Of a stretch of DNA of 30,126 nt, positions 23,471 to 30,126 are shown one piece after another (the stretch's first letter is position 1; the number at the start of each line of letters is the position of its first letter). The stretch is from Bacteroidia bacterium (GTDB taxonomy: Bacteria; Bacteroidota; Bacteroidia; Bacteroidales; Azobacteroidaceae): the NCBI GenBank assembly GCA_025996865.1, contig BNTV01000055.1, positions 1 through 30,126 of the forward strand, in the 5' to 3' direction. The position numbers and the translations under genes were made by a program. The notes beneath the pieces are model-generated. The model was not told the DNA's origin and did no database searches. It saw only the letters and a list, made by a program, of their open reading frames with translations.

Positions 23471-24685
23471 ATGAAAGCAATATATTATTTCATCACAATC
23501 AATTTGGCGTTCTTGCTGTTTTCCTGTTCGGAAAAGGAGCTGGAACCCACAAGTAAGAGCCTGGGCAAACCCGGGCCGGTTGTTTCGGCAACCATTACCA
23601 CCACTCCGATTGCCGGAGGTGTTGTCATTAAATATCGCGTGCCCGATGCCGAAGATATTTTGGAAGTAAGAGCCGTATATACTCTGCCGAACGGGAAGCA
23701 ACGGGAAGAGTCTGCTTCGTTCTATACGAATCAGTTGAGTTTGGCTGGTTTTAACGACACGATAGAGCATGAAGCGTTGTTGTATGTCGTTAACCGTGCG
23801 CAGGAAAAATCCGACCCCGTATCGGTAAAGTTTAAACCGCTTGAATCGTCCCTGAGCAAAGCCGCCAAGACAGTGAAGATAGTCGCAGGCTTTGGTGGAG
23901 CCAATTTCAGTTGGAAAAACGAAGACAGGGCAGCGCTCGCCTTCGAGTTTCTCACAGAGGACAAAACCGGCACATTACAGCCGGCTGTCATCCTGTCCTC
24001 CAATCTCGATTCTTCGCAATATAATCTTCGCGGCTATTTGCCGGAGCCCCGTAAGTTTGGTTTGATTATCAGTGATAACTGGGGAAATGCCTCTGACATT
24101 ATCCCTCCGGAAGAAGGATTAATCACTCCCATTGCCGACAACCTTCTGGACAAGCGTAAAATGAAAATTATTATCCTGCCCACAGGACCCGGCGACCCCA
24201 AGGGCGACGTACCGTTTTATTTCTGGGGACAATTGAACGAAGACCTGCTGGATGACAATCTTGGCAATTTCGGACATACGTCCGACGGTGTTATGCCTGA
24301 AGTTGCCTTTACGCTTGATTTGGGTGCTTCTGCGACGGTGAGCCGCTTAATCCTTCATCAGCGTAACACTAATAACGGCAATTTTTGTTACACCCGAGGA
24401 AATCCGAAAAATTTTACAGTCTATGGTAGCAGTTCCAATACTGTTCCGAGCAGTGATTGGAGCGAGTGGACAAAAATTGAGGATTTCGAGCTGATAAAAC
24501 CATCGAGGTTACCAGTCAATCAACAATCCGATGAAGACAGACGGGTTGCGATTGACGGACATGAGTTTTCTTTCCCGTTAGGAGATCCGGTACGGTTTCT
24601 ACGGTTTCAATTTCACAACAACTGGGGTAACGCGTCATATATGCACATAGCAGAAATAACCTTTTATGGCGGATATCTTGAATAA
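23471..24685 (+). CDS. Surface lipoprotein, DUF4959/DUF5000-type with C-terminal F5/8-C-like domain
   Basis: This 404-residue lipoprotein (LLFSC, lipid Cys C19) occupies the SusE/SusF position. About 25-110 looks like the Ig-like DUF4959, and about 112-215 (KIVAGFGGANFSWKNED) like DUF5126. About 240-404 is a discoidin-like beta-sandwich (FTLDLGASATVSRLILHQR, ending HIAEITFYGGY) corresponding to DUF5000. Domain names come from memory of Bacteroides PUL proteins; boundaries are approximate. The likely role is binding the target glycan at the cell surface. It is co-directional, 55 bases after SusD, with an A-rich leader of repeated GTGAAGAACTAA-like units. Confidence 0.8.
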   Translation: MKAIYYFITINLAFLLFSCSEKELEPTSKSLGKPGPVVSATITTTPIAGGVVIKYRVPDAEDILEVRAVYTLPNGKQREESASFYTNQLSLAGFNDTIEHEALLYVVNRAQEKSDPVSVKFKPLESSLSKAAKTVKIVAGFGGANFSWKNEDRAALAFEFLTEDKTGTLQPAVILSSNLDSSQYNLRGYLPEPRKFGLIISDNWGNASDIIPPEEGLITPIADNLLDKRKMKIIILPTGPGDPKGDVPFYFWGQLNEDLLDDNLGNFGHTSDGVMPEVAFTLDLGASATVSRLILHQRNTNNGNFCYTRGNPKNFTVYGSSSNTVPSSDWSEWTKIEDFELIKPSRLPVNQQSDEDRRVAIDGHEFSFPLGDPVRFLRFQFHNNWGNASYMHIAEITFYGGYLE

Positions 24686-24717
24686 ACACTATAAATTAAA
24701 AATTAAAATTTAAAGCA

Positions 24718-25872
24718 ATGAAAAAGATATATATTAGTGTATTAGCAATGAGCCTGTTGGGTTTCATTTCCTGTGATAATGTTATGGACATCCACAAGCA
24801 GTACGTCGAAGACGGCGAGACAGTCTATGCCCCCAGAGTAGATTCGATGGTGTTCAAAGCGGGTGAGGGACGTGTTTTGTTTCAATGTTGGTTGGTCAAT
24901 TCGCCGAATGTGAAGACGGTTAACGTGTATTGGAACGACGGGCTAAACAAACATTCCATCACGGTTCCTTCCTCCACTTCGGATACCGTCCTCGTGGAAG
25001 ATTTCATTCCGGATATGGGAGAACAATCCTATACGTTTGACGTGCGGACAGTAGATGCCTACGGTCATCAATCCCTCAAAACTACCGCTTCAGGTGCTTC
25101 TTATGGAGTGCTTTTCCGAAGTACCCTCAACCAACGGCGCATCAACGGGATTTCTATTAATGAGGTGTTGTCGCAGATACAGATTCCGTGGGGAGTGGCA
25201 GTCGAAAATCTGGTACGGAGTGAAATCCGGTACAAAACCGTCGGCAATGAGACAAAAATCGTCAGGGTGAATCCGACCGAATCCCTTACTTCTATTACAG
25301 ATGCAACAGACGGTTCACCGTTTGAATACCGTTCTTCGTTCCTGCCGGAACCGGATGCCATAGATACGTTCAGCTTGGATTGGGAGAGGATGACAATTGA
25401 CCCGGTTGTTTTCTTTAATCAAACGAGTTGGGAGGTGATAGGCTGGTCCGACCAGGACGACGTTTCCCCTCTCCCCGCATCAACGATTATTGACGGTATT
25501 GACAATAACAGCGGTAGCTATTGGCACTCGGACTGGTCAGCGACTAAAATTCCGCCTCCCCACTGGGCAGTTATCGACATGAAGACGCCAAAAAATATCA
25601 CACAGATAGTAACCTATCGTGCCCTTGGTCGAAGCGGAGCTAAAACTGTCCGGTATTTCGTGAGCGACAATCCGGATCCGAATGCAGCTACATGGGTGCA
25701 GATTGGCAACGATGTCGTGTTTCCAAACAACAGCTCACCGCAGATGCTGACGACTAATATACCTTCGCCGGATACTGCCAACAAGCGACGTTATTTGAAA
25801 ATCTATCTACCCGACAGCAACAACGGACAAGATATTCAGATAGCAGAAATATACGTTTACGGAAACTACTGA
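24718..25872 (+). CDS. Surface lipoprotein, DUF4998-type with C-terminal F5/8-C-like domain
   Basis: This 384-residue lipoprotein (GFISC, lipid Cys C19) begins with a DUF4998-like region: MDIHKQYVEDGETVYAPRVD near 23-42, then VNVYWNDGLNKHSI. It ends in a discoidin-like domain (about 235-384, HWAVIDMKTPKNITQIVTYR, ending QIAEIYVYGNY). The final motif closely mirrors the preceding protein, so the two probably hold related carbohydrate-binding sandwiches. It lies 32 bases after its neighbour. It is a likely surface glycan-binding protein of the SusCD system; the ligand is unknown. Confidence 0.8.
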   Translation: MKKIYISVLAMSLLGFISCDNVMDIHKQYVEDGETVYAPRVDSMVFKAGEGRVLFQCWLVNSPNVKTVNVYWNDGLNKHSITVPSSTSDTVLVEDFIPDMGEQSYTFDVRTVDAYGHQSLKTTASGASYGVLFRSTLNQRRINGISINEVLSQIQIPWGVAVENLVRSEIRYKTVGNETKIVRVNPTESLTSITDATDGSPFEYRSSFLPEPDAIDTFSLDWERMTIDPVVFFNQTSWEVIGWSDQDDVSPLPASTIIDGIDNNSGSYWHSDWSATKIPPPHWAVIDMKTPKNITQIVTYRALGRSGAKTVRYFVSDNPDPNAATWVQIGNDVVFPNNSSPQMLTTNIPSPDTANKRRYLKIYLPDSNNGQDIQIAEIYVYGNY

Positions 25873-25936
25873 TAAATGTATATTTGTCTATGTTGAAAAT
25901 TTAAAAACTGAAATATTAAAAATTCATTCATAAGTT

Positions 25937-28741
25937 ATGAGAATTTATTTATTGATCATCACAGCGCTTTGTTTGTGCTCTTTTGCACCGGAAAAAACAA
26001 TTGACCTTTCCGGAAAATGGTCATTTGCCTTAGACCCCAACGATTTGGGGGTAAGCGAACAGTGGTATGCCAAACCCTTATCGGGAACAATTCAACTGCC
26101 CGGCTCGTTGCAGGAACAGGGCTATGGAGAGAATGTCGGTGTTGAAACAAAATGGACAGGGGGTGTTAACGACACTTATGGTTGGTACAAGGGTGACGAT
26201 TACGCACCTTACCGACAACCCGGAAACATAAAATTTCCTTACTGGCTGCAACCGGACAAATATTATGTCGGCGTGGCATGGTATCAGCGCGAAGTAGAAG
26301 TTCCCGCTTCGTGGAAAGGCAAATACATGGAACTGGAACTGGAACGGACGCATTGGGAAACAACACTTTATGTCAACGGAAAAGAAGTCGGCAAGAGTAA
26401 TGCGTTGCTTACCCCGCACCGTTACGCGATCAGTGAAACCGGAAAACTGTTGCTGACCGTCCGTGTGGATAACCGCGTAAATATCCCTGTTGGCAGGGAT
26501 GCACACAGCGTTACCGACCACACGCAAAGCAACTGGAACGGTATTGTCGGCAATATTAGCCTTTCGGCAAAACCGGCGTTGCATATAGGTGATGTGCGGG
26601 TATATCCCGACGTCAAAGCGAAAAAAGCCCGGGTAGAAGTATATACCACCGGAAATTCGGCAGGAAAGGCGAAAATCACCCTGAAAACGAAAAGTTTCAA
26701 TGGCGCCAAACCGATAGCGTTGAAATCCGTATCCGCTAATATGGATGGCGGTGTGCAAAGCCCTGTCGTATTGGAAGTGCCAATGGGCAATAACATGCAG
26801 ACATGGTCGGAATTTGAGCCGAATCTCTACCGGATGGAGGTGGAACTGAGTTCAAAAAGCGGAACGGACGTACAAACCGTCGAATTTGGGATGCGCGAAT
26901 TTAAAGCGGAAGGCACACGCTTCACGGTCAACGGAACGCCGGTTTTCCTGCGCGGAACGTTGGAATGTGCAATCTTTCCCCTTACCGGCTATCCGTCATT
27001 AGACCCTGCTTACTGGACGAAAATATACAAACGTTGCAAGGAGTTTGGGCTGAACCATGTACGATTTCATTCGTGGTGTCCGCCACAAGTTGCCTTTGAG
27101 GTAGCCGACCGGGAAGGAATATACTTGCAAGTAGAGTGCGGCGGTTGGACGCGAGTAGGTGATGGCGATGCTTCCGACCAATGGTTCTATGACGAAAGCG
27201 AACGGATCGTAAAGGAATACGGCAATCATCCGTCCTTTTGCATGATGCTCTATGGCAATGAGCCGAACGGAAAAAATCAGGTAAAATATCTGTCCGATTT
27301 TGTCGATTACTGGAAAGCCAAAGATTCGCGACGGGTATATACCTCCGGTGCAGGATGGCCCTACATCCCCAATGCCGACTACTGGAATACCCCCGACCCG
27401 CGCATTCAGGCTTGGGGTGGCGGTTTGAAAAGTATCATCAATGCCCAACCTCCGCAAACGGCTTTTGATTTTGCGAAAATCATCCGGGAAAAAACCATGC
27501 CTGTCGTGAGTCACGAAATAGGTCAGTGGTGTGTCTATCCGAATTTCAAGGAAATACCTAAATACACCGGCGTATTGAAAGCGAAGAATTTCGAGATTTT
27601 TCAGGAATTGCTGGAAAAACATCATCTGGGCGACTTGTCGGACAAGTTCCTGTATGCATCCGGACGTTTGCAGACACTCTGCTACAAAGCCGACATTGAA
27701 GCGGCATTGCGGACACCCGCGTTTGCAGGTTTTCAGCTGCTCGACCTGCATGATTTTCCGGGACAAGGGACGGCGCTGGTAGGAGTGCTTGACCCGTTCT
27801 GGGACACCAAAGGTTATGTAGAAGGGAAGGAATACGGCAGTTTCTGCAACAGCGTCGTACCGTTGGCGCGTATGGACAAATTAGTCTGGACGAATGATGA
27901 AACATTCAAAGCTGCTGTTGAGGTGTCGCATTTCGCCGAAAAGCCTCTAAAAGACGCAACAGTAGAATGGGAAATAAGCGATGCTTCTCAAAAGACGCTT
28001 GCCTCCGGTAAAACGACAAAAGACCTGCCTGTGGACAATTGCATCGCTATCTCGAACATAGAATTACCCTTGCTGTCCGTTAAGGAACCGTCGCAACTGA
28101 CACTGTCCGTAAAAGTTGTCGAAGCGGGCGCAGCCAATCAGTGGCACATCTGGGTATATCCGGCAAAAGAAACCGGTAACGAAACAAAGCCCTATTTCAC
28201 TACGGATTACAACGATGCCGTGACAAAGGCGAAAGCGGGACTCCGGGTGCTGTACTGCCTTCCCAAAGATGCCCTGAAACCTGAAAAAGGCGGAAATATT
28301 GCCGTCGGTTTTTCTTCCATTTTCTGGAATACGGCTTGGACAAAAAAACAGGCGCCTCATACACTCGGCATATTCTGCGATGCTGCTCATCCTGCTCTCG
28401 CCGCTTTTCCCAACGAAGGTTACAGCGACTACCAATGGTGGGACGTTGTGGCGCACTGTTCGGCGATGGTGATGGACGATTTTCCGGCTGATTTCCGTCC
28501 GCTCGTTCACCTGATTGATGACTGGTTTACCAACCGCAAATTAGGCATCCTCTTTGAAACCAAAGCGGGTGCAGGCAAGATAATGGTTTGCAGCGCCGAT
28601 ATTGTCACCGACCTGGACAACCGCCCTGCCGCCCGTCAATTCAGGCGAAGCATCGAACAATACATGGTTTCGGACAAATTTAAACCGACCGTTGAAATAG
28701 ATACGAAAACGATATCCGGATTAATGAAAAGGGCGTATTGA
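25937..28741 (+). CDS. Glycoside hydrolase family 2-type enzyme
   Basis: This 934-residue secreted retaining glycosidase starts with a signal peptide; Cys residues at 12 and 14 leave open whether it is lipidated. The N-terminal sugar-binding sandwich (about 22-210) includes YYVGVAWYQREVEVPASW and LELERTHWETTLYVNGKEVG. An Ig-like domain follows (about 215-325), then the TIM barrel (FLRGTLECAIFP, LNHVRFHSWCPP). The GNEP motif gives E442 as probable acid/base and the SHEIGQW motif gives E527 as probable nucleophile. A large C-terminal extension of about 250 residues has an Ig-like segment and a region that looks like a further beta-rich domain. It ends the SusCD operon. GH2 covers galactosidases, mannosidases, glucuronidases and others; the sequence alone does not fix the substrate. 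Confidence 0.85.
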   Translation: MRIYLLIITALCLCSFAPEKTIDLSGKWSFALDPNDLGVSEQWYAKPLSGTIQLPGSLQEQGYGENVGVETKWTGGVNDTYGWYKGDDYAPYRQPGNIKFPYWLQPDKYYVGVAWYQREVEVPASWKGKYMELELERTHWETTLYVNGKEVGKSNALLTPHRYAISETGKLLLTVRVDNRVNIPVGRDAHSVTDHTQSNWNGIVGNISLSAKPALHIGDVRVYPDVKAKKARVEVYTTGNSAGKAKITLKTKSFNGAKPIALKSVSANMDGGVQSPVVLEVPMGNNMQTWSEFEPNLYRMEVELSSKSGTDVQTVEFGMREFKAEGTRFTVNGTPVFLRGTLECAIFPLTGYPSLDPAYWTKIYKRCKEFGLNHVRFHSWCPPQVAFEVADREGIYLQVECGGWTRVGDGDASDQWFYDESERIVKEYGNHPSFCMMLYGNEPNGKNQVKYLSDFVDYWKAKDSRRVYTSGAGWPYIPNADYWNTPDPRIQAWGGGLKSIINAQPPQTAFDFAKIIREKTMPVVSHEIGQWCVYPNFKEIPKYTGVLKAKNFEIFQELLEKHHLGDLSDKFLYASGRLQTLCYKADIEAALRTPAFAGFQLLDLHDFPGQGTALVGVLDPFWDTKGYVEGKEYGSFCNSVVPLARMDKLVWTNDETFKAAVEVSHFAEKPLKDATVEWEISDASQKTLASGKTTKDLPVDNCIAISNIELPLLSVKEPSQLTLSVKVVEAGAANQWHIWVYPAKETGNETKPYFTTDYNDAVTKAKAGLRVLYCLPKDALKPEKGGNIAVGFSSIFWNTAWTKKQAPHTLGIFCDAAHPALAAFPNEGYSDYQWWDVVAHCSAMVMDDFPADFRPLVHLIDDWFTNRKLGILFETKAGAGKIMVCSADIVTDLDNRPAARQFRRSIEQYMVSDKFKPTVEIDTKTISGLMKRAY

Positions 28742-28917
28742 ATACGCGAACCGATGAAACTTCACATTTGTCAAGGAAGTACTATCACAAAGGCAAAGCA
28801 TGGTATCAGAAGAAAATTGAGATTCCTCGCAGATGGGGTTACCCGGTCGTGCATCCGGGATTCTTATTTGTTCTAATTCACATAATTGTTCAATGTTTAT
28901 TGGGTAAAATCGTTTAA
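28741..28917 (+). pseudogene. Relic of a second GH2-type sugar-binding domain
   Basis: Reading from 28741, a frame without a start encodes a KYYHKGKAWYQKKIEIPRRW stretch at 28777-28836. It aligns with KYYVGVAWYQREVEVPASW of the intact GH2 protein (codons near 26258), including an exact GCATGGTATCAG at the DNA level. Similarity ends right after this segment and the frame stops at 28915-28917. It is most simply the debris of a second GH2 gene lost downstream of the operon. Confidence 0.5.
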
Positions 28918-28924
28918 TTGTAGT

Positions 28925-28932
28925 TATCTTTG
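28925..28932 (+). promoter_or_regulatory. -7 promoter box of the AAA-ATPase-like gene
   Basis: TATCTTTG matches TAnnTTTG exactly, 19 bases before the ATG. A weak TTG at 28900-28902 is the only -33 candidate. Confidence 0.5.
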
Positions 28933-28951
28933 CAAACAAAATTCATAAAAG

Positions 28952-30126
28952 ATGGAAGCAAATAAATACAAACGCCTGCCTTACGGTAATTCAAATTTTG
29001 AAAGCGTAATTATGGATAATTATGCTTACGTGGATAAAACCCACTTTATTGAACTGTTGGAACGGGAAAACAATAAGTACCTGTTTTTTACCCGCTCGCG
29101 CAAGTTTGGCAAAAGTCTGTTTTTCTCCATGCTGTCGCATTATTACGATATCAACAGCGCCGGCAAATTTGAACAATTATTTGGCGATTTGTATATCGGC
29201 AAGCATCCCACGCCGAAGCATAACAGTATGGTAGTGTTGAATCTCGATTTTTCAGGATTGGATACCGGTAGCGAGGAGTATTTCAGGATTTCGTTTATTG
29301 GAAATATACGCCAATCGGTGCTTACCTGTTTGGAAGATCATGAAGATTGTATCCCCAATGTACGAGAGTTCATACAGGAATGTAAGGGTCAACAATCTAT
29401 TGCCGAAATGATTAATATTGCATTCAGGGCAGCAATGTCTGCAGGTTGCAAAGTCTTTGTCATCATTGATGAATATGATCATTTCGCCAACGACCTTATT
29501 GCATTGGGTACCGGTTCCGGTGATGATACTTACCGTAAGATAATAAGAGCCAACGGCTTGGTTCGCGATTTTTACGAGACCTTGAAAAAAGGAAGCAAAA
29601 CCGCTATCGACCGTATTATCCTCACCGGCATCACACCCATTATGTTGGACGACCTTACCAGCGGTTTCAACATTTCCAATAATCTGTCGCTAAAGGAACA
29701 ATACAATGAAATGCTGGGTTTTACACAGGATGAAGTCAACTGGCTGATGGAAGTTGGCGGTGTTGACAAGTCGCTGATTGATATAGATATGGAGTTCTAT
29801 TATAACGGCTACCTTTTTCATGAAAAAGGCGAACACAGAGTGTACAATCCTTCGATGATGCTGTATTATTTCGATATGGTTACGACCACAAAAGGGGGAA
29901 CTAAATACACTATTGATGATAATCTGAAGACGGATTACGGACGCTTGCGAACATTGATAGCAAACGGAAAGAACAGCGAGCAATTATTGAAAATTACCGA
30001 AGATAATCACATTCTTTCAACGATAAATCCCAAATTTTCCATTGATGAATTGCACAATTCCGAAAATTTCGTTTCCCTGCTGTATTACATGGGTTTGCTT
30101 ACCATTGAGAAATCCGAATATGGAAG
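28952..30126 (+). CDS. AAA-ATPase-like / PD-(D/E)XK-associated protein (3' end outside window)
   Basis: At least 391 residues are open to the window edge. The start YKRLPYGNSNFESV...YVDKT, a Walker A-like TRSRKFGKS (G53-K54-S55, with the first glycine of the loop absent as is usual in this family) and Walker B VFVIIDEYDHFAND (D173, E174) identify the AAA-ATPase_like (PF09820) group. Its members usually carry a C-terminal PD-(D/E)XK nuclease-like domain, which would lie beyond the edge. These genes are frequent and often multicopy in Bacteroidales; their role is unsettled. It has its own promoter and is probably not part of the glycan operon. Confidence 0.85.
   Translation, partial: MEANKYKRLPYGNSNFESVIMDNYAYVDKTHFIELLERENNKYLFFTRSRKFGKSLFFSMLSHYYDINSAGKFEQLFGDLYIGKHPTPKHNSMVVLNLDFSGLDTGSEEYFRISFIGNIRQSVLTCLEDHEDCIPNVREFIQECKGQQSIAEMINIAFRAAMSAGCKVFVIIDEYDHFANDLIALGTGSGDDTYRKIIRANGLVRDFYETLKKGSKTAIDRIILTGITPIMLDDLTSGFNISNNLSLKEQYNEMLGFTQDEVNWLMEVGGVDKSLIDIDMEFYYNGYLFHEKGEHRVYNPSMMLYYFDMVTTTKGGTKYTIDDNLKTDYGRLRTLIANGKNSEQLLKITEDNHILSTINPKFSIDELHNSENFVSLLYYMGLLTIEKSEYG

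Noticed and set aside
26999..27766. 255-codon minus-strand ORF
   Set aside because: It is antisense to the GH2 catalytic domain that carries both proposed catalytic glutamates.
28820..28870. CCCGG...CCGGG hairpin as terminator after the GH2 gene
   Set aside because: The stem is only 5 bp with an 8-base loop and no T-run directly after it. It overlaps the GH2 relic.
1..30126. CRISPR array, tRNA, rRNA or complete insertion sequence
   Set aside because: I found no regularly spaced direct repeats with spacers, no cloverleaf-like sequence, no rRNA segment and no transposase gene on either strand.

Overview
The window looks like chromosomal DNA of a Bacteroidota bacterium, most likely order Bacteroidales. 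The evidence is a SusC/SusD pair with surface lipoproteins, TonB-linked outer-membrane receptors, several TAnnTTTG-type -7 promoter boxes, A-rich leaders in place of clear Shine-Dalgarno sites, and the gene blocks yicC-gmk-nadD and lysS-gpsA. I see no tRNA, rRNA, CRISPR array or complete insertion sequence.

Layout, left to right. Bases 1-1193 hold almost no coding sequence, only the probable first codons of a leftward gene at the edge. The rest is repeat-rich: a 179-bp palindromic element (324-502), then a 254-bp MITE-like element (531-784) with perfect 52-bp terminal inverted repeats and an 8-bp target duplication, then small hairpins and dispersed repeat pieces. A Fur-family regulator follows (1194-1607). 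Next is a leftward two-gene redox operon (4285-1753): a Tat-exported DUF362 protein and a NapH/NapG-like membrane polyferredoxin. A rightward operon (4425-7323) encodes an ECF sigma factor, a one-TM probable anti-sigma factor, and two exported repeat proteins (DUF4097-like and DUF2807/GIN-like). It converges on a TonB-receptor-type outer-membrane protein (10257-7330). An MsbA-like ABC exporter (10502-12343) is followed by a terminator and about 490 bp of non-coding DNA.

Housekeeping block: yicC, gmk (non-ATG start), an overlapping 28-codon Cys-rich ORF, nadD, lysS and gpsA (12837-17747). After gpsA comes a 5'-truncated gene remnant, then a polysaccharide-utilisation-type operon (18257-28741): SusC, SusD, two F5/8-type-C-like surface lipoproteins and a large GH2-type glycosidase. 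Together these would bind a glycan at the cell surface, trim it and import it through SusCD. No dedicated regulator or second hydrolase is present in the window, so the substrate cannot be assigned. A short relic of a second GH2-like gene lies just downstream, and the window ends inside an AAA-ATPase-like (PD-(D/E)XK-associated) gene.

The most unusual items are the nested palindromic/MITE element, the tiny Cys-rich ORF whose first codons recur 13 kb away, the fused polyferredoxin with an internal twin-arginine motif, the heptamer repeat before the DUF4097 gene, and the gene relics beside gpsA and GH2. I did not find a convincing wholly new multi-gene system.
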